Part shown: positions 6,266 to 12,296 of the stretch, piece after piece
How positions within the stretch are numbered: position 1 is the first letter of the stretch
Layout of the letters: every line of letters begins with the position of its first letter
Assembly: GCA_016293535.1 (NCBI GenBank)
Contig: JAEDEB010000064.1
Span: 1-12,351, forward strand
Origin: Bacteroidales bacterium
GTDB lineage: Bacteria; Bacteroidota; Bacteroidia; Bacteroidales; UBA932
DNA: 12,351 bases
Direction of reading: 5' to 3'
Program-made: the position numbers and the translations under genes
Notes under the pieces: generated by a model
Told to the model about the DNA's origin: nothing
Databases searched by the model: none
Seen by the model: only the letters and a program-made list of their open reading frames with translations

Positions 6266-7654
6266 TCAACTCCTCTTGGTGGTAGGCATCTGTCCGAGGA
6301 CTTCGAATGCCGGCTTTCCACCGTTGACTACCATCCTGTAGACCGTGTCGTCAACCTTGTAGTATTCCCTTTCCCCTACCGTGAGGACTTCATAGTCTTC
6401 TGGGAGACTCTCTACGAGTGCGCCTGCCGGAGGAACTATGGTAGTGTATTTCCCGTCCTTCACTACGAAGAAGATTCCGTCATCGTAGTAGTAGGTAAGG
6501 TTTGCATCAGCATAGCTCTGGACGAGTCCCAGACTTCTTGCCAGTTCGTAGGTTCCTGTTGCTGTTGCCGCTCCTGCTGCAATGGCTTCGTTCTGTTTTG
6601 CGATGAGCGCGTTGTTCGCTGCTATCAGTTCGTTCTGCTGCTCAATGGTCTGGTAGTTCTCATCAATGATGTCGTAGGTCCTGTTGACCGTGTTGTAGTA
6701 ATTGATGCGGCAGGCGTTGAGCGCGAGCTCATAGGTTGCTATGTCGAACCATGTTCCGTATGGAGGTCTTGCTATGTAGTAGTAACCGTTCCAGTATCTG
6801 TAGTATAGTCCTTCATAGAACCAGTAGTCATAGCCCCAGAAGTGGTGGTGAATACAGTGGTGTGGAAGAGCGTGTACCCTGTAGCCGTAGTAGTGAGGAC
6901 CATGGTGATGGAACGCGCAGGCGTCGTGGTAATGGATAGGCTCCCTGTGGAAAGGCTCAACCCTGTGGTGAGGTTCAGCGTGTCCGACCGGTTTCATTCT
7001 GTCAGGAGTTGGCTGCATCCCCGGATTCTTTGCCCTGTCAGCGCCTTCCACCCTCTGGCTTGTAACACTGCGTCTGCCTGAGTCCTTGGAAACTGCTGCA
7101 TTGCCCTGAGGCCTTGTGGCTGTAGTCCTGCCGGTGCTGACTGCCGCCGAACGGGCGGTCGTAGAACTTGAACTGCGGCTTGGAGCTACGCTGTTAGACG
7201 AGCTTCTGCTCGGTGCAGTCGCTGTAGTTCTTCGGCTCTGGCTTACTGAGGACGAGCTTCGGCTCGGCGATGAACTGCTGCTGCGGCTCTGGCCGGAATA
7301 GCTCGGGCTGCTGCTGCGGCTTGCAGATGAACTGCTGCTGCGGCTTGCAGATGAACTACTGCTGCGGCTCTGGCTTGAGTAGCTCGGGCTGCTGCTGCGG
7401 CTTGCTGAACTGCTTGAGTATGAGCTTCTGCTCGGAGAACTGCTTGAGTATGAGCTTCTGCTTGAAGTGCTGCTTCCTGAGTATGAACTGCGGCTGCCTC
7501 CGCTGTAGCTTGAACTGCTGTGGGATGAAGCAGATGAACTTCTGCTGGATGAGCCGGCGCCTGAACGGGACTGAGCGTAGGAGTCGTTTGCAGGCATAAA
7601 AATGAAAGCGGCTGAAATGGCGGCTACGATGGCCTTATTGAACAAATTTCTCAT
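6266..7654 (-). CDS. secreted Ser/Arg-rich, His-rich protein with DUF6515-like repeats
   Basis: The function of this 462-residue protein is not known to me. An N-terminal signal peptide (1-27, cleavage likely after SYA) suggests export. Residues 29-170 are a low-complexity Ser/Arg/Tyr tract with internal repeats (SRSSYSSSS twice; an 18-residue SRSSSPSYS(S/G)Q unit twice). Residues 225-271 are His-rich (runs HHH and HHHF, with C246 and C267) and could bind metal. Two related Tyr/Gly segments follow: YEGLYYRYWNGYYYIARPPYG (280-300) and YYYDDGIFFVVKDGKYTTIV (388-407) with PPAG. They are separated by a helical Asn/Gln-rich stretch (about 325-360). The second segment, with SLPEDYEVL and EYYKVDDTVYR, resembles the DUF6515 family found in Bacteroidetes. 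It lies 31 bp downstream of the L,D-transpeptidase-like gene. The periplasm, outer membrane or surface are all possible locations. Confidence 0.85.
   Translation of the reverse strand: MRNLFNKAIVAAISAAFIFMPANDSYAQSRSGAGSSSRSSSASSHSSSSYSGGSRSSYSGSSTSSRSSYSSSSPSRSSYSSSSASRSSSPSYSSQSRSSSSSASRSSSSSASRSSSPSYSGQSRSSSSSPSRSSSSVSQSRRTTATAPSRSSSNSVAPSRSSSSTTARSAAVSTGRTTATRPQGNAAVSKDSGRRSVTSQRVEGADRAKNPGMQPTPDRMKPVGHAEPHHRVEPFHREPIHYHDACAFHHHGPHYYGYRVHALPHHCIHHHFWGYDYWFYEGLYYRYWNGYYYIARPPYGTWFDIATYELALNACRINYYNTVNRTYDIIDENYQTIEQQNELIAANNALIAKQNEAIAAGAATATGTYELARSLGLVQSYADANLTYYYDDGIFFVVKDGKYTTIVPPAGALVESLPEDYEVLTVGEREYYKVDDTVYRMVVNGGKPAFEVLGQMPTTKRS
7311..7358. repeat. 24-bp tandem repeat, two copies
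   Basis: Two adjacent 24-bp units (7311-7334 and 7335-7358) differ only in the last base. Each begins CTGCTGCGGCTTGCAGATGA. They lie inside the Ser/Arg tract of the secreted protein and are a multiple of three, so copy-number change keeps the frame. Confidence 0.8.
7407..7466. repeat. 30-bp tandem repeat, two copies
   Basis: Two adjacent 30-bp units (7407-7436 and 7437-7466) match at 28 positions. Each begins GAACTGCTTGAGTATGAGCT. They encode the ten-residue unit of the form SRSSYSSSSx in the secreted Ser/Arg-rich protein and are in frame with it. Confidence 0.8.
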
Positions 7655-7685
7655 AGCGCTGGTTGTTTATGTGTTGTTGAGGGTT

Positions 7686-8306
7686 TCATATAGCAAGTGA
7701 TATGCCAAATACTTTTTCGATGCCCCTCCAGCCCGTCCAATCCTTTCCGTGAATAAGGATGACAAAGCCCGAATCGGCGGTCTGGAGTATGTGTTTCATA
7801 AGTTCCCGATCCACTGCTACACATCCTTCCGTCCATTCTTTCCGGCCTTTGCAGTGGATGAAAATTGCCGAGCCCAAAGGATAAATGCATTCTGAATTGA
7901 AATCGGTTTCTATTCCGTAGAGGTATTCCGGATCCATATCCATCATTCTTTCTCCTTCGCACTGCGGACCGTCCGGAGCGGTTTCTATTATGGTATTGTA
8001 ATACGGGCCCTCCCGGTCGCAGGCTATGGTTGCCGGCGTCAGCCTTCTGTAAGGGAGGGATGTACCAGGATCAGGCAAAATCCCGAATGCACTCAGGGCT
8101 CTGAAATGACCTTCTGGTGTCTTCCCGTCCCCTTCGCGCTCCTTACCGAGTCCGCAACGCCCTATGAACGCGTCGCCACGGCCCTCGCAGACAAACTGTC
8201 CGTCCCTGCGAACGAAGTACAAAAGTTCAGCGCGGCTGCCTTCCGTATACATTACGGCCAGCAACTGCGCTGAATCCTGTATTTCTGCGGGCATCTTCAT
8301 GCCCAT
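7686..8306 (-). CDS. L,D-transpeptidase (YkuD-like) family protein
   Basis: This 206-residue protein carries the YkuD-fold landmarks. GDGKTPEGHF (59-68) is the substrate-strand motif, then YYNTIIE (102-108). The catalytic pattern IFIHCKG...WTEGCVAVD has His151 and the nucleophile Cys162. L,D-transpeptidases make 3-3 cross-links in peptidoglycan or attach proteins to it; a subset (COG3786-like) is of unclear substrate. No signal peptide or lipobox is seen at the chosen ATG (8306) nor upstream, where the frame meets a stop at 8361-8363. Alternative starts are a TTG at 8318 and ATGs at 8300 and 8294. It lies between the acyl-CoA synthetase (69 bp gap) and the secreted Ser/Arg-rich gene (31 bp gap), all on one strand. 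Enzyme family is fairly sure; location and substrate are not. Confidence 0.82.
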   Translation of the reverse strand: MGMKMPAEIQDSAQLLAVMYTEGSRAELLYFVRRDGQFVCEGRGDAFIGRCGLGKEREGDGKTPEGHFRALSAFGILPDPGTSLPYRRLTPATIACDREGPYYNTIIETAPDGPQCEGERMMDMDPEYLYGIETDFNSECIYPLGSAIFIHCKGRKEWTEGCVAVDRELMKHILQTADSGFVILIHGKDWTGWRGIEKVFGISLAI

Positions 8307-8375
8307 AAATTTAAGCAAATATTCCGACGCTTGTTCTATCGGGCGGCGTTTTCGCTCTTTTCAGGACTTTCGCTA

Positions 8376-10082
8376 TCAGAGAGTCTGCAGGCCGCCTCTC
8401 TCTGGCCGCCGCTGCAGACTGTCTTGTATTCCGGACTCTACCGTAGGGGCGCTTTCCTTATATTTGAAACGGCGTATCTTCTGGGTAGCTGTCTTTTCGA
8501 ATGGCTCCTTCATTACCTCTACGGAGCTGACCTGCGAAGTCTTGTTGACATTGCGGTTGACCTTGCTGAGTATCTTACCCTTCCAGTCGTTGAGCTTTTC
8601 GTAGAACTTCTCCTCGCTGGCCTCATCCCAGTTGATGAAGCCTTCGCAGGGCTGGACAAGGGCTATGAGTCGGCCGTTGCGTTCTATGACTATGGACTCG
8701 GTAACGCCTTCCACATTGTTGATTACGCTCTCGATTTCCTCGGGATAGATATTCTCGCCTGATGCACCGAGTATCATATTGTTCTTGCGGCCCTTGATGT
8801 AATACCGGCCCTTGGCGTCGAGTATTGCGAGGTCGTTGGTCCTGAACCAGCCGTCTTCGGTGAACACACTCTTCGTTCTTTTAGGGTCCTTGTAGTATCC
8901 GAGCATCACATTCGGTCCTTTGGCGACGATTTCGCCCTCGCCGGTTTCGGGATTGACGTCGATGAGCTTGAGACTGACATTATATACCGGATATCCGAAG
9001 GAACCTACCGTTCTCCATCTGCCGAGGGAATAGCCCAGAAGAGGGGATGTCTCGGTCAGGCCGTAGCCTACTGCATACGGGAATTTCGCCTTGAGGAGGA
9101 ATCTCTCCACCTCGCCGTCCAGTTTGGCTCCGCCGATGCCGAAGAAACTGATCTTGCCTCCGAAGGTGGACTTGAGCTTCATTCCAATTATGCGGCACAT
9201 AAGTCCGTTCATGTGGGTGTTCATCCATCTGAGCGTCGGACTTTTTGCTATGGTAGGGAGTACGCTGCCCTTGTATATTTTCTCGATAATCAGCGGAACC
9301 GTAAGTATCGTTGTCGGACGTACGGTTTTCATTGCCTTCAGGAGAAGGGCTGGCACGGGCGGTTTCTGGAGGTAGAAGACAGTTGCTCCGCAGAACATGG
9401 GATAGAGCATTCCGAGGGTCATTTCCAGGGTATGCGCCATAGGGAGGATGGAAAGCCATCTGTCCTTGCTGTTGCGGGGACAGGAATGGTATGCTGTGAC
9501 CACGTTTGACGCGAGGTTGCGGTGGGAGAGTACGACTCCCTTTGCGCTGCCGGTCGTACCAGAGGTGTAGATGATGGTGGCTATGTCCTCGGGAGTGGGT
9601 ACAGAACTTTTTCCGTCGCAGGTGAATTTATCGTCGTCGGATCTTATGATTTCGAGGGTGTCTATGTCTATGACAAGCGTCATCGCTTCCGCGATTTCCA
9701 GACTGAGTTTGGGCAGCAGACGCTTGGAAATGAATATCGCCTTGCTGCCGGAATGGCGGATGATGTTCTTGAGTTCGTTCTCGGAACTGTCCGGGAGTAC
9801 GGGAATGGCGATACGGCCGAAGGATACTACGCTGAAGAAGGCGACCGACCAGTTCGGCATGCTCTGGGAGAATATGGCTACCTTGTCGCCGGAACTTATT
9901 CCGTATTGCGCAAGGAGCTTGGACATGGCGTCGCACTGGTTCTTGAAGTCCTTGTAGGTATATCCTCCTTCCCTGGTGTCATGGAACTGCGTGAACTGCC
10001 TCTTGGAGTAATTGGAGGTGGAATATTCGTAGAGTTTTGCGAGTGTATCTACATATCTCTCGCGCATTTTGCTTTTTCTCAT
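8376..10082 (-). CDS. long-chain fatty acid-CoA ligase (AMP-forming)
   Basis: This 568-residue ANL-superfamily enzyme activates fatty acids to acyl-adenylates and then acyl-CoA. The P-loop-like motif IIYTSGTTGSAKG is at 170-182, and the adenylate motif GYGLTETSP is at 339-347. GWFRTNDLAILDAKGRYYIKG (411-431) supplies the ribose-binding Asp and hinge. NMILGASGENIYPEEIE (435-451) is typical of long-chain synthetases. The C-terminal catalytic Lys is K535 in TATQKIRRF. The last 25 or so residues after FKYKE (Gln/Arg/Gly-rich, ending LQRRPERGGLQTL) look like an extension and are encoded by an inverted repeat. The ATG at 10082 is preferred; another lies five codons on at 10067. It probably opens a - strand unit that continues into the L,D-transpeptidase-like gene. 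Confidence 0.93.
   Translation of the reverse strand: MRKSKMRERYVDTLAKLYEYSTSNYSKRQFTQFHDTREGGYTYKDFKNQCDAMSKLLAQYGISSGDKVAIFSQSMPNWSVAFFSVVSFGRIAIPVLPDSSENELKNIIRHSGSKAIFISKRLLPKLSLEIAEAMTLVIDIDTLEIIRSDDDKFTCDGKSSVPTPEDIATIIYTSGTTGSAKGVVLSHRNLASNVVTAYHSCPRNSKDRWLSILPMAHTLEMTLGMLYPMFCGATVFYLQKPPVPALLLKAMKTVRPTTILTVPLIIEKIYKGSVLPTIAKSPTLRWMNTHMNGLMCRIIGMKLKSTFGGKISFFGIGGAKLDGEVERFLLKAKFPYAVGYGLTETSPLLGYSLGRWRTVGSFGYPVYNVSLKLIDVNPETGEGEIVAKGPNVMLGYYKDPKRTKSVFTEDGWFRTNDLAILDAKGRYYIKGRKNNMILGASGENIYPEEIESVINNVEGVTESIVIERNGRLIALVQPCEGFINWDEASEEKFYEKLNDWKGKILSKVNRNVNKTSQVSSVEVMKEPFEKTATQKIRRFKYKESAPTVESGIQDSLQRRPERGGLQTL
8382..8420. repeat. inverted repeat over the 3' end of the acyl-CoA synthetase gene
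   Basis: AGTCTGCAG (8382-8390) is the exact reverse complement of CTGCAGACT (8412-8420). The 21-base loop itself holds two GGCCGCC-type GC-rich blocks (GGCC at 8390-8393 and 8404-8407). The structure covers the last codons and could fold in the mRNA as a processing or attenuation hairpin. No T tract follows on the - strand, so it is not a standard terminator. Confidence 0.6.
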
Positions 10083-10151
10083 ATTGTAAACTGTTAATGA
10101 TGTACCTTGGTCCTTGTCCTGATGGCGTGCAGGCTATTCCCGGACCGGACG

Positions 10152-10159
10152 CAAAAGTA
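10152..10159 (-). promoter_or_regulatory. -7 box for the acyl-CoA synthetase gene
   Basis: Read on the - strand this is TACTTTTG, a full match to TAnnTTTG and identical to one of the two flavodiiron boxes. Transcription would begin near 10147, leaving a leader of about 65 bases before the ATG at 10082. The -33 region is only a weak T-rich match. Confidence 0.45.
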
Positions 10160-10250
10160 CCTGTATGCGCCGGGGTGGAAAATTTTTCGGTACAGGGGCG
10201 GGAATTATTTGATTATTGACGTCATTCAGGGGTGAAAGACCGGATTTAGG

Positions 10251-10274
10251 GATAAATTGCAAATAATATTTATC
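10251..10274. promoter_or_regulatory. inverted repeat overlapping the LytTR gene promoter
   Basis: GATAAAT (10251-10257) and ATTTATC (10268-10274) are perfect reverse complements with a 10-base spacer. The right arm overlaps the -7 box, so a bound dimer would block transcription. The region is AT-rich, so chance is possible. Confidence 0.35.
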
Positions 10275-10278
10275 TTTG
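10271..10278 (+). promoter_or_regulatory. -7 box for the LytTR gene
   Basis: TATCTTTG matches TAnnTTTG fully. The start point would be near 10283, giving a leader of about 15 bases before the ATG at 10298. A weak -33 candidate TTTA lies at 10245-10248, with a 22-base spacer. Confidence 0.55.
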
Positions 10279-10297
10279 TCCCCGCAATTTTGCACCT

Positions 10298-11119
10298 ATG
10301 TACAAGACAAGGCGTATCAACGACATATTTGTAAGCGGTATCGGTTCCATTCTCCACGCGGTGGTGGTGCCCCTGTTCGCTTTTGTTTTCGTCATAATCT
10401 ACCATCCTTTCGACATGAGGGGATATCTCGAGATGGGCCCTTTCCCTTTCATAGCCCATCTGGCGATACTCTTCGCCATACTTCTGGTCACGATGTCATT
10501 GACCCGGTCCCTGCTTTATCTGGTCGGGCGCCATCTGGGAGTGACCCGTCTTTTCTATGTGGTATGGTCTTTCTGTGAGGTGGTGGTGTCCGCCCTTTTT
10601 GCAGCCCTGTACGTGGCATTAATGCTGAAGACCGAGACTTCCTTCTTCGACGTTGCGCGCATCAGCCTCGGAATTATGCTGTGCATTGCAGTCTATCCAT
10701 ATCTGTTTCTGTATTTCGGACTGGATTCCTATTCTAGATACAAGGAGGCTGAGACGGCAAGGGAGGAAGAGAGTTCTTCCCTCATAAGGTTTTATGACGA
10801 GTATCACAAGCTCAAGTTCATTATAGCCTCTTCAGCGATAGTATATATCAAGTCAGAGGACAACTACGTAAGGATTTTCTATCTTGACCAGGGCAGGATG
10901 AAGACCCAGATTCTCCGGTCGTCGATGAGGGCGCTCGAGGATACTCTTGCCCGTCACGGTCTCGTGCGTTGTCACAGGTCATTCATAATCAATCCGGAAT
11001 ATGTTTCCATGTTGCACAAGGATACCAGCGGCGCTCTGGTTCTTGAACTGAACCGTGAGCAGTGCGAGAGCATTCCGGTTTCGAGGAAGTATCAGGAGGA
11101 AATCACGAAACTCCTCTGA
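10298..11119 (+). CDS. membrane-bound LytTR-family transcriptional regulator
   Basis: This 273-residue protein has four predicted membrane helices (about 15-35, 50-68, 86-107 and 122-143). A short Glu/Ser-rich linker (148-165) joins them to a C-terminal LytTR DNA-binding domain (about 171-273). The LytTR landmarks are IVYIKSEDNYVRIF (181-194), RSSMRALEDTL (207-217), VRCHRSFIINPEYV (223-236) and IPVSRKYQ (259-266). There is no receiver domain, so control by a His kinase is unlikely. The membrane part may sense a signal or bind a partner directly, as in other membrane LytTR systems. The YczE/YitT-like membrane gene starts 39 bp downstream and is the obvious candidate target or partner. Its substrate and signal are unknown. 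Confidence 0.9.
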   Translation: MYKTRRINDIFVSGIGSILHAVVVPLFAFVFVIIYHPFDMRGYLEMGPFPFIAHLAILFAILLVTMSLTRSLLYLVGRHLGVTRLFYVVWSFCEVVVSALFAALYVALMLKTETSFFDVARISLGIMLCIAVYPYLFLYFGLDSYSRYKEAETAREEESSSLIRFYDEYHKLKFIIASSAIVYIKSEDNYVRIFYLDQGRMKTQILRSSMRALEDTLARHGLVRCHRSFIINPEYVSMLHKDTSGALVLELNREQCESIPVSRKYQEEITKLL

Positions 11120-11158
11120 CATCCGACAATCTTCTAATAATCCAATTTTTGCTTCTAA

Positions 11159-11836
11159 ATGAATTCGAATAAGGTTTTCTCCCTTATAACAAGGTATATT
11201 GCCGCCACTGCCGGCATGTTTCTGGTGGCTGTAGGAATTGCAATTTCCATCATAGCCAATCTCGGTACGGCTCCATTGTCCTGTCCGTCTTATGTGCTGA
11301 ATCTCCGTTTTCCGTCAATCAGTGTCGGGATGTTCACCTTCCTGGTGAACTGTCTGTTCATTCTCATCCAGCTGGCGCTTCTCAGGAAGGACTTCAAACT
11401 GTCTTATCTGATGCAGATACCCGCCTCGCTGATATTCGGCTCTCTCATCGATCTGTCGCTGAGTCTTCTCAGCTGGCTCCACCCGGCCGGACTTCTTTCA
11501 AGCTATCTGCTTCTAGGCCTGTCCTGCCTGATTTCTGCACTGGGCATCAGCATAGAGGTCAAGGCGGATGCCTGGATGCTCTCGGCTGAGATGACAGCTT
11601 TCTCCATGTCTCACGCTTTCGGGAAGCCTTTCAGCAATATGAAAGTAGTGATGGACTGTCTGGTGCTTCTCGCTGCGGCTCTTCTTTCCCTTCTGTTCTT
11701 CGGGTCTGTTCTGGGAAACGGAACGAGCAATGTCATAGGTTTAGGCACTTTGATTCTTGCCATCTTCATCGGTCTTCTGATGAAATTGACCGATCCTTTG
11801 ATCGCAGCTGTTCTCAGGCTTTTCAAGAGAAATTAA
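11159..11836 (+). CDS. YczE/YitT-like (DUF6198-type) integral membrane protein
   Basis: This 225-residue protein has about six membrane helices (near 12-32, 53-73, 82-102, 113-133, 163-181 and 191-208). The loop NLGTAPLSCPSYVL (34-47) and the last-helix motif GLGTLILAIFIGLLM (194-208) match the pattern of YczE/YyaS/YitT-type membrane proteins. Their biochemical role is unknown; transport has been suggested but not shown to my knowledge. It lies 39 bp after the LytTR gene on the same strand and is likely co-transcribed. The ATG at 11159 begins a short basic N-terminus before helix 1, as expected. The family call rests on motif resemblance only. Confidence 0.75.
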   Translation: MNSNKVFSLITRYIAATAGMFLVAVGIAISIIANLGTAPLSCPSYVLNLRFPSISVGMFTFLVNCLFILIQLALLRKDFKLSYLMQIPASLIFGSLIDLSLSLLSWLHPAGLLSSYLLLGLSCLISALGISIEVKADAWMLSAEMTAFSMSHAFGKPFSNMKVVMDCLVLLAAALLSLLFFGSVLGNGTSNVIGLGTLILAIFIGLLMKLTDPLIAAVLRLFKRN

Positions 11837-11856
11837 TCCCTTCAATAGATATTTCT

Positions 11857-11887
11857 CCCAAGGTATTCCTTCGTGGGCTTGATTTTT
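11857..11887 (+). terminator. weak terminator-like hairpin after the YczE/YitT-like gene
   Basis: CCCA-AGG (11857-11863) can pair with CCT (11868-11870) and TGGG (11874-11877) around the loop TATT, with a three-base bulge. The sequence then runs CTTGATTTTT. The bulge weakens it, and its T-rich tail overlaps the putative -33 element of the next gene. Confidence 0.25.
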
Positions 11888-11916
11888 GCCAATTTTAATA
11901 TTGGCTCATAATTTTA
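11885..11916 (+). promoter_or_regulatory. promoter of the superoxide reductase gene
   Basis: TTTG (11885-11888), a 20-base spacer and TAATTTTA (11909-11916, seven of eight to TAnnTTTG) fit Bacteroidetes promoter spacing, but would make the mRNA almost leaderless. An alternative -7 box, TAATATTG (11896-11903), would leave a leader of about 14 bases but lacks a spaced -33. Either way the 18-bp palindrome lies on the promoter. Confidence 0.4.
11888..11905. promoter_or_regulatory. 18-bp near-perfect palindrome, candidate operator
   Basis: GCCAATTTTAATATTGGC pairs at eight of nine positions about its centre (only the 11894/11899 pair fails). It fills the spacer between the candidate -33 and -7 elements of the superoxide reductase gene, the classic place for a repressor. 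I do not recognise it as a PerR, Fur, Rex or OxyR site. Confidence 0.5.
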
Positions 11917-11921
11917 AATGT

Positions 11922-12296
11922 ATGGAACTTAAATTTTACAAATGCCGTCATTGCGGCAACGTGGTCGTGAAGCTTGTCGATTCCAATGTTCCTCTTGTCT
12001 GCTGTGGAGAGAAGATGGAAGAATTGAAGGCTAATACAGTGGAAGCTAGCGTTGAAAAGCATCTTCCTGTTGTTGAATTCCCTGAAAAATGCACTGTAAA
12101 AGTGCGTGTGGGAAGTGCCCCTCACCCGATGCTCCCTGAGCATCATATCTCATTCGTTTGTCTGGAAACTGAAGACGGTGTGTTCACCGCAGAACCGAAA
12201 GATGTTCCTGAAGTGGTGTTCCATACTTGCGCAAAAGTCAAGGCAGCTTACGAATACTGCAATCTCCACGGACTCTGGAAGACGCTAGTTGGATAA
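11922..12296 (+). CDS. superoxide reductase (desulfoferrodoxin, two-iron type)
   Basis: This 124-residue cytoplasmic enzyme reduces superoxide to hydrogen peroxide without releasing O2, the usual superoxide defence of anaerobes. The N-terminal desulforedoxin-like domain binds iron centre I through C8, C11, C27 and C28 (CRHCGN and VCCGE). The catalytic centre II has H47 in EKHLPV, H68 in PHPM, H74 in PEHH, then C113 and H116 in YCNLHGLW. The Lys of the EKH motif (K46), which helps guide superoxide, is also present. All ligands are intact. Upstream in-frame starts (from 11886) would put the start before the promoter elements, so the ATG at 11922, giving MELKFYKCRHCG, is chosen. It needs an electron donor such as rubredoxin, which is not in view. 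No partner gene follows within the window. Confidence 0.95.
   Translation: MELKFYKCRHCGNVVVKLVDSNVPLVCCGEKMEELKANTVEASVEKHLPVVEFPEKCTVKVRVGSAPHPMLPEHHISFVCLETEDGVFTAEPKDVPEVVFHTCAKVKAAYEYCNLHGLWKTLVG

Noticed and set aside
7116..7599. Long + strand frames opposite the Ser/Arg-rich tract, giving Cys/Gly- or Leu/Glu-rich proteins
   Set aside because: They are antisense reflections of the repetitive Ser and Arg codons of the - strand gene, have no recognisable motifs and no promoter.
10160..10197. CCTGTA and TACAGG as hairpin arms in the acyl-CoA synthetase leader region
   Set aside because: Only six bases per arm with a loop of about 26, and they lie upstream of the predicted transcription start, so an RNA structure is unlikely.
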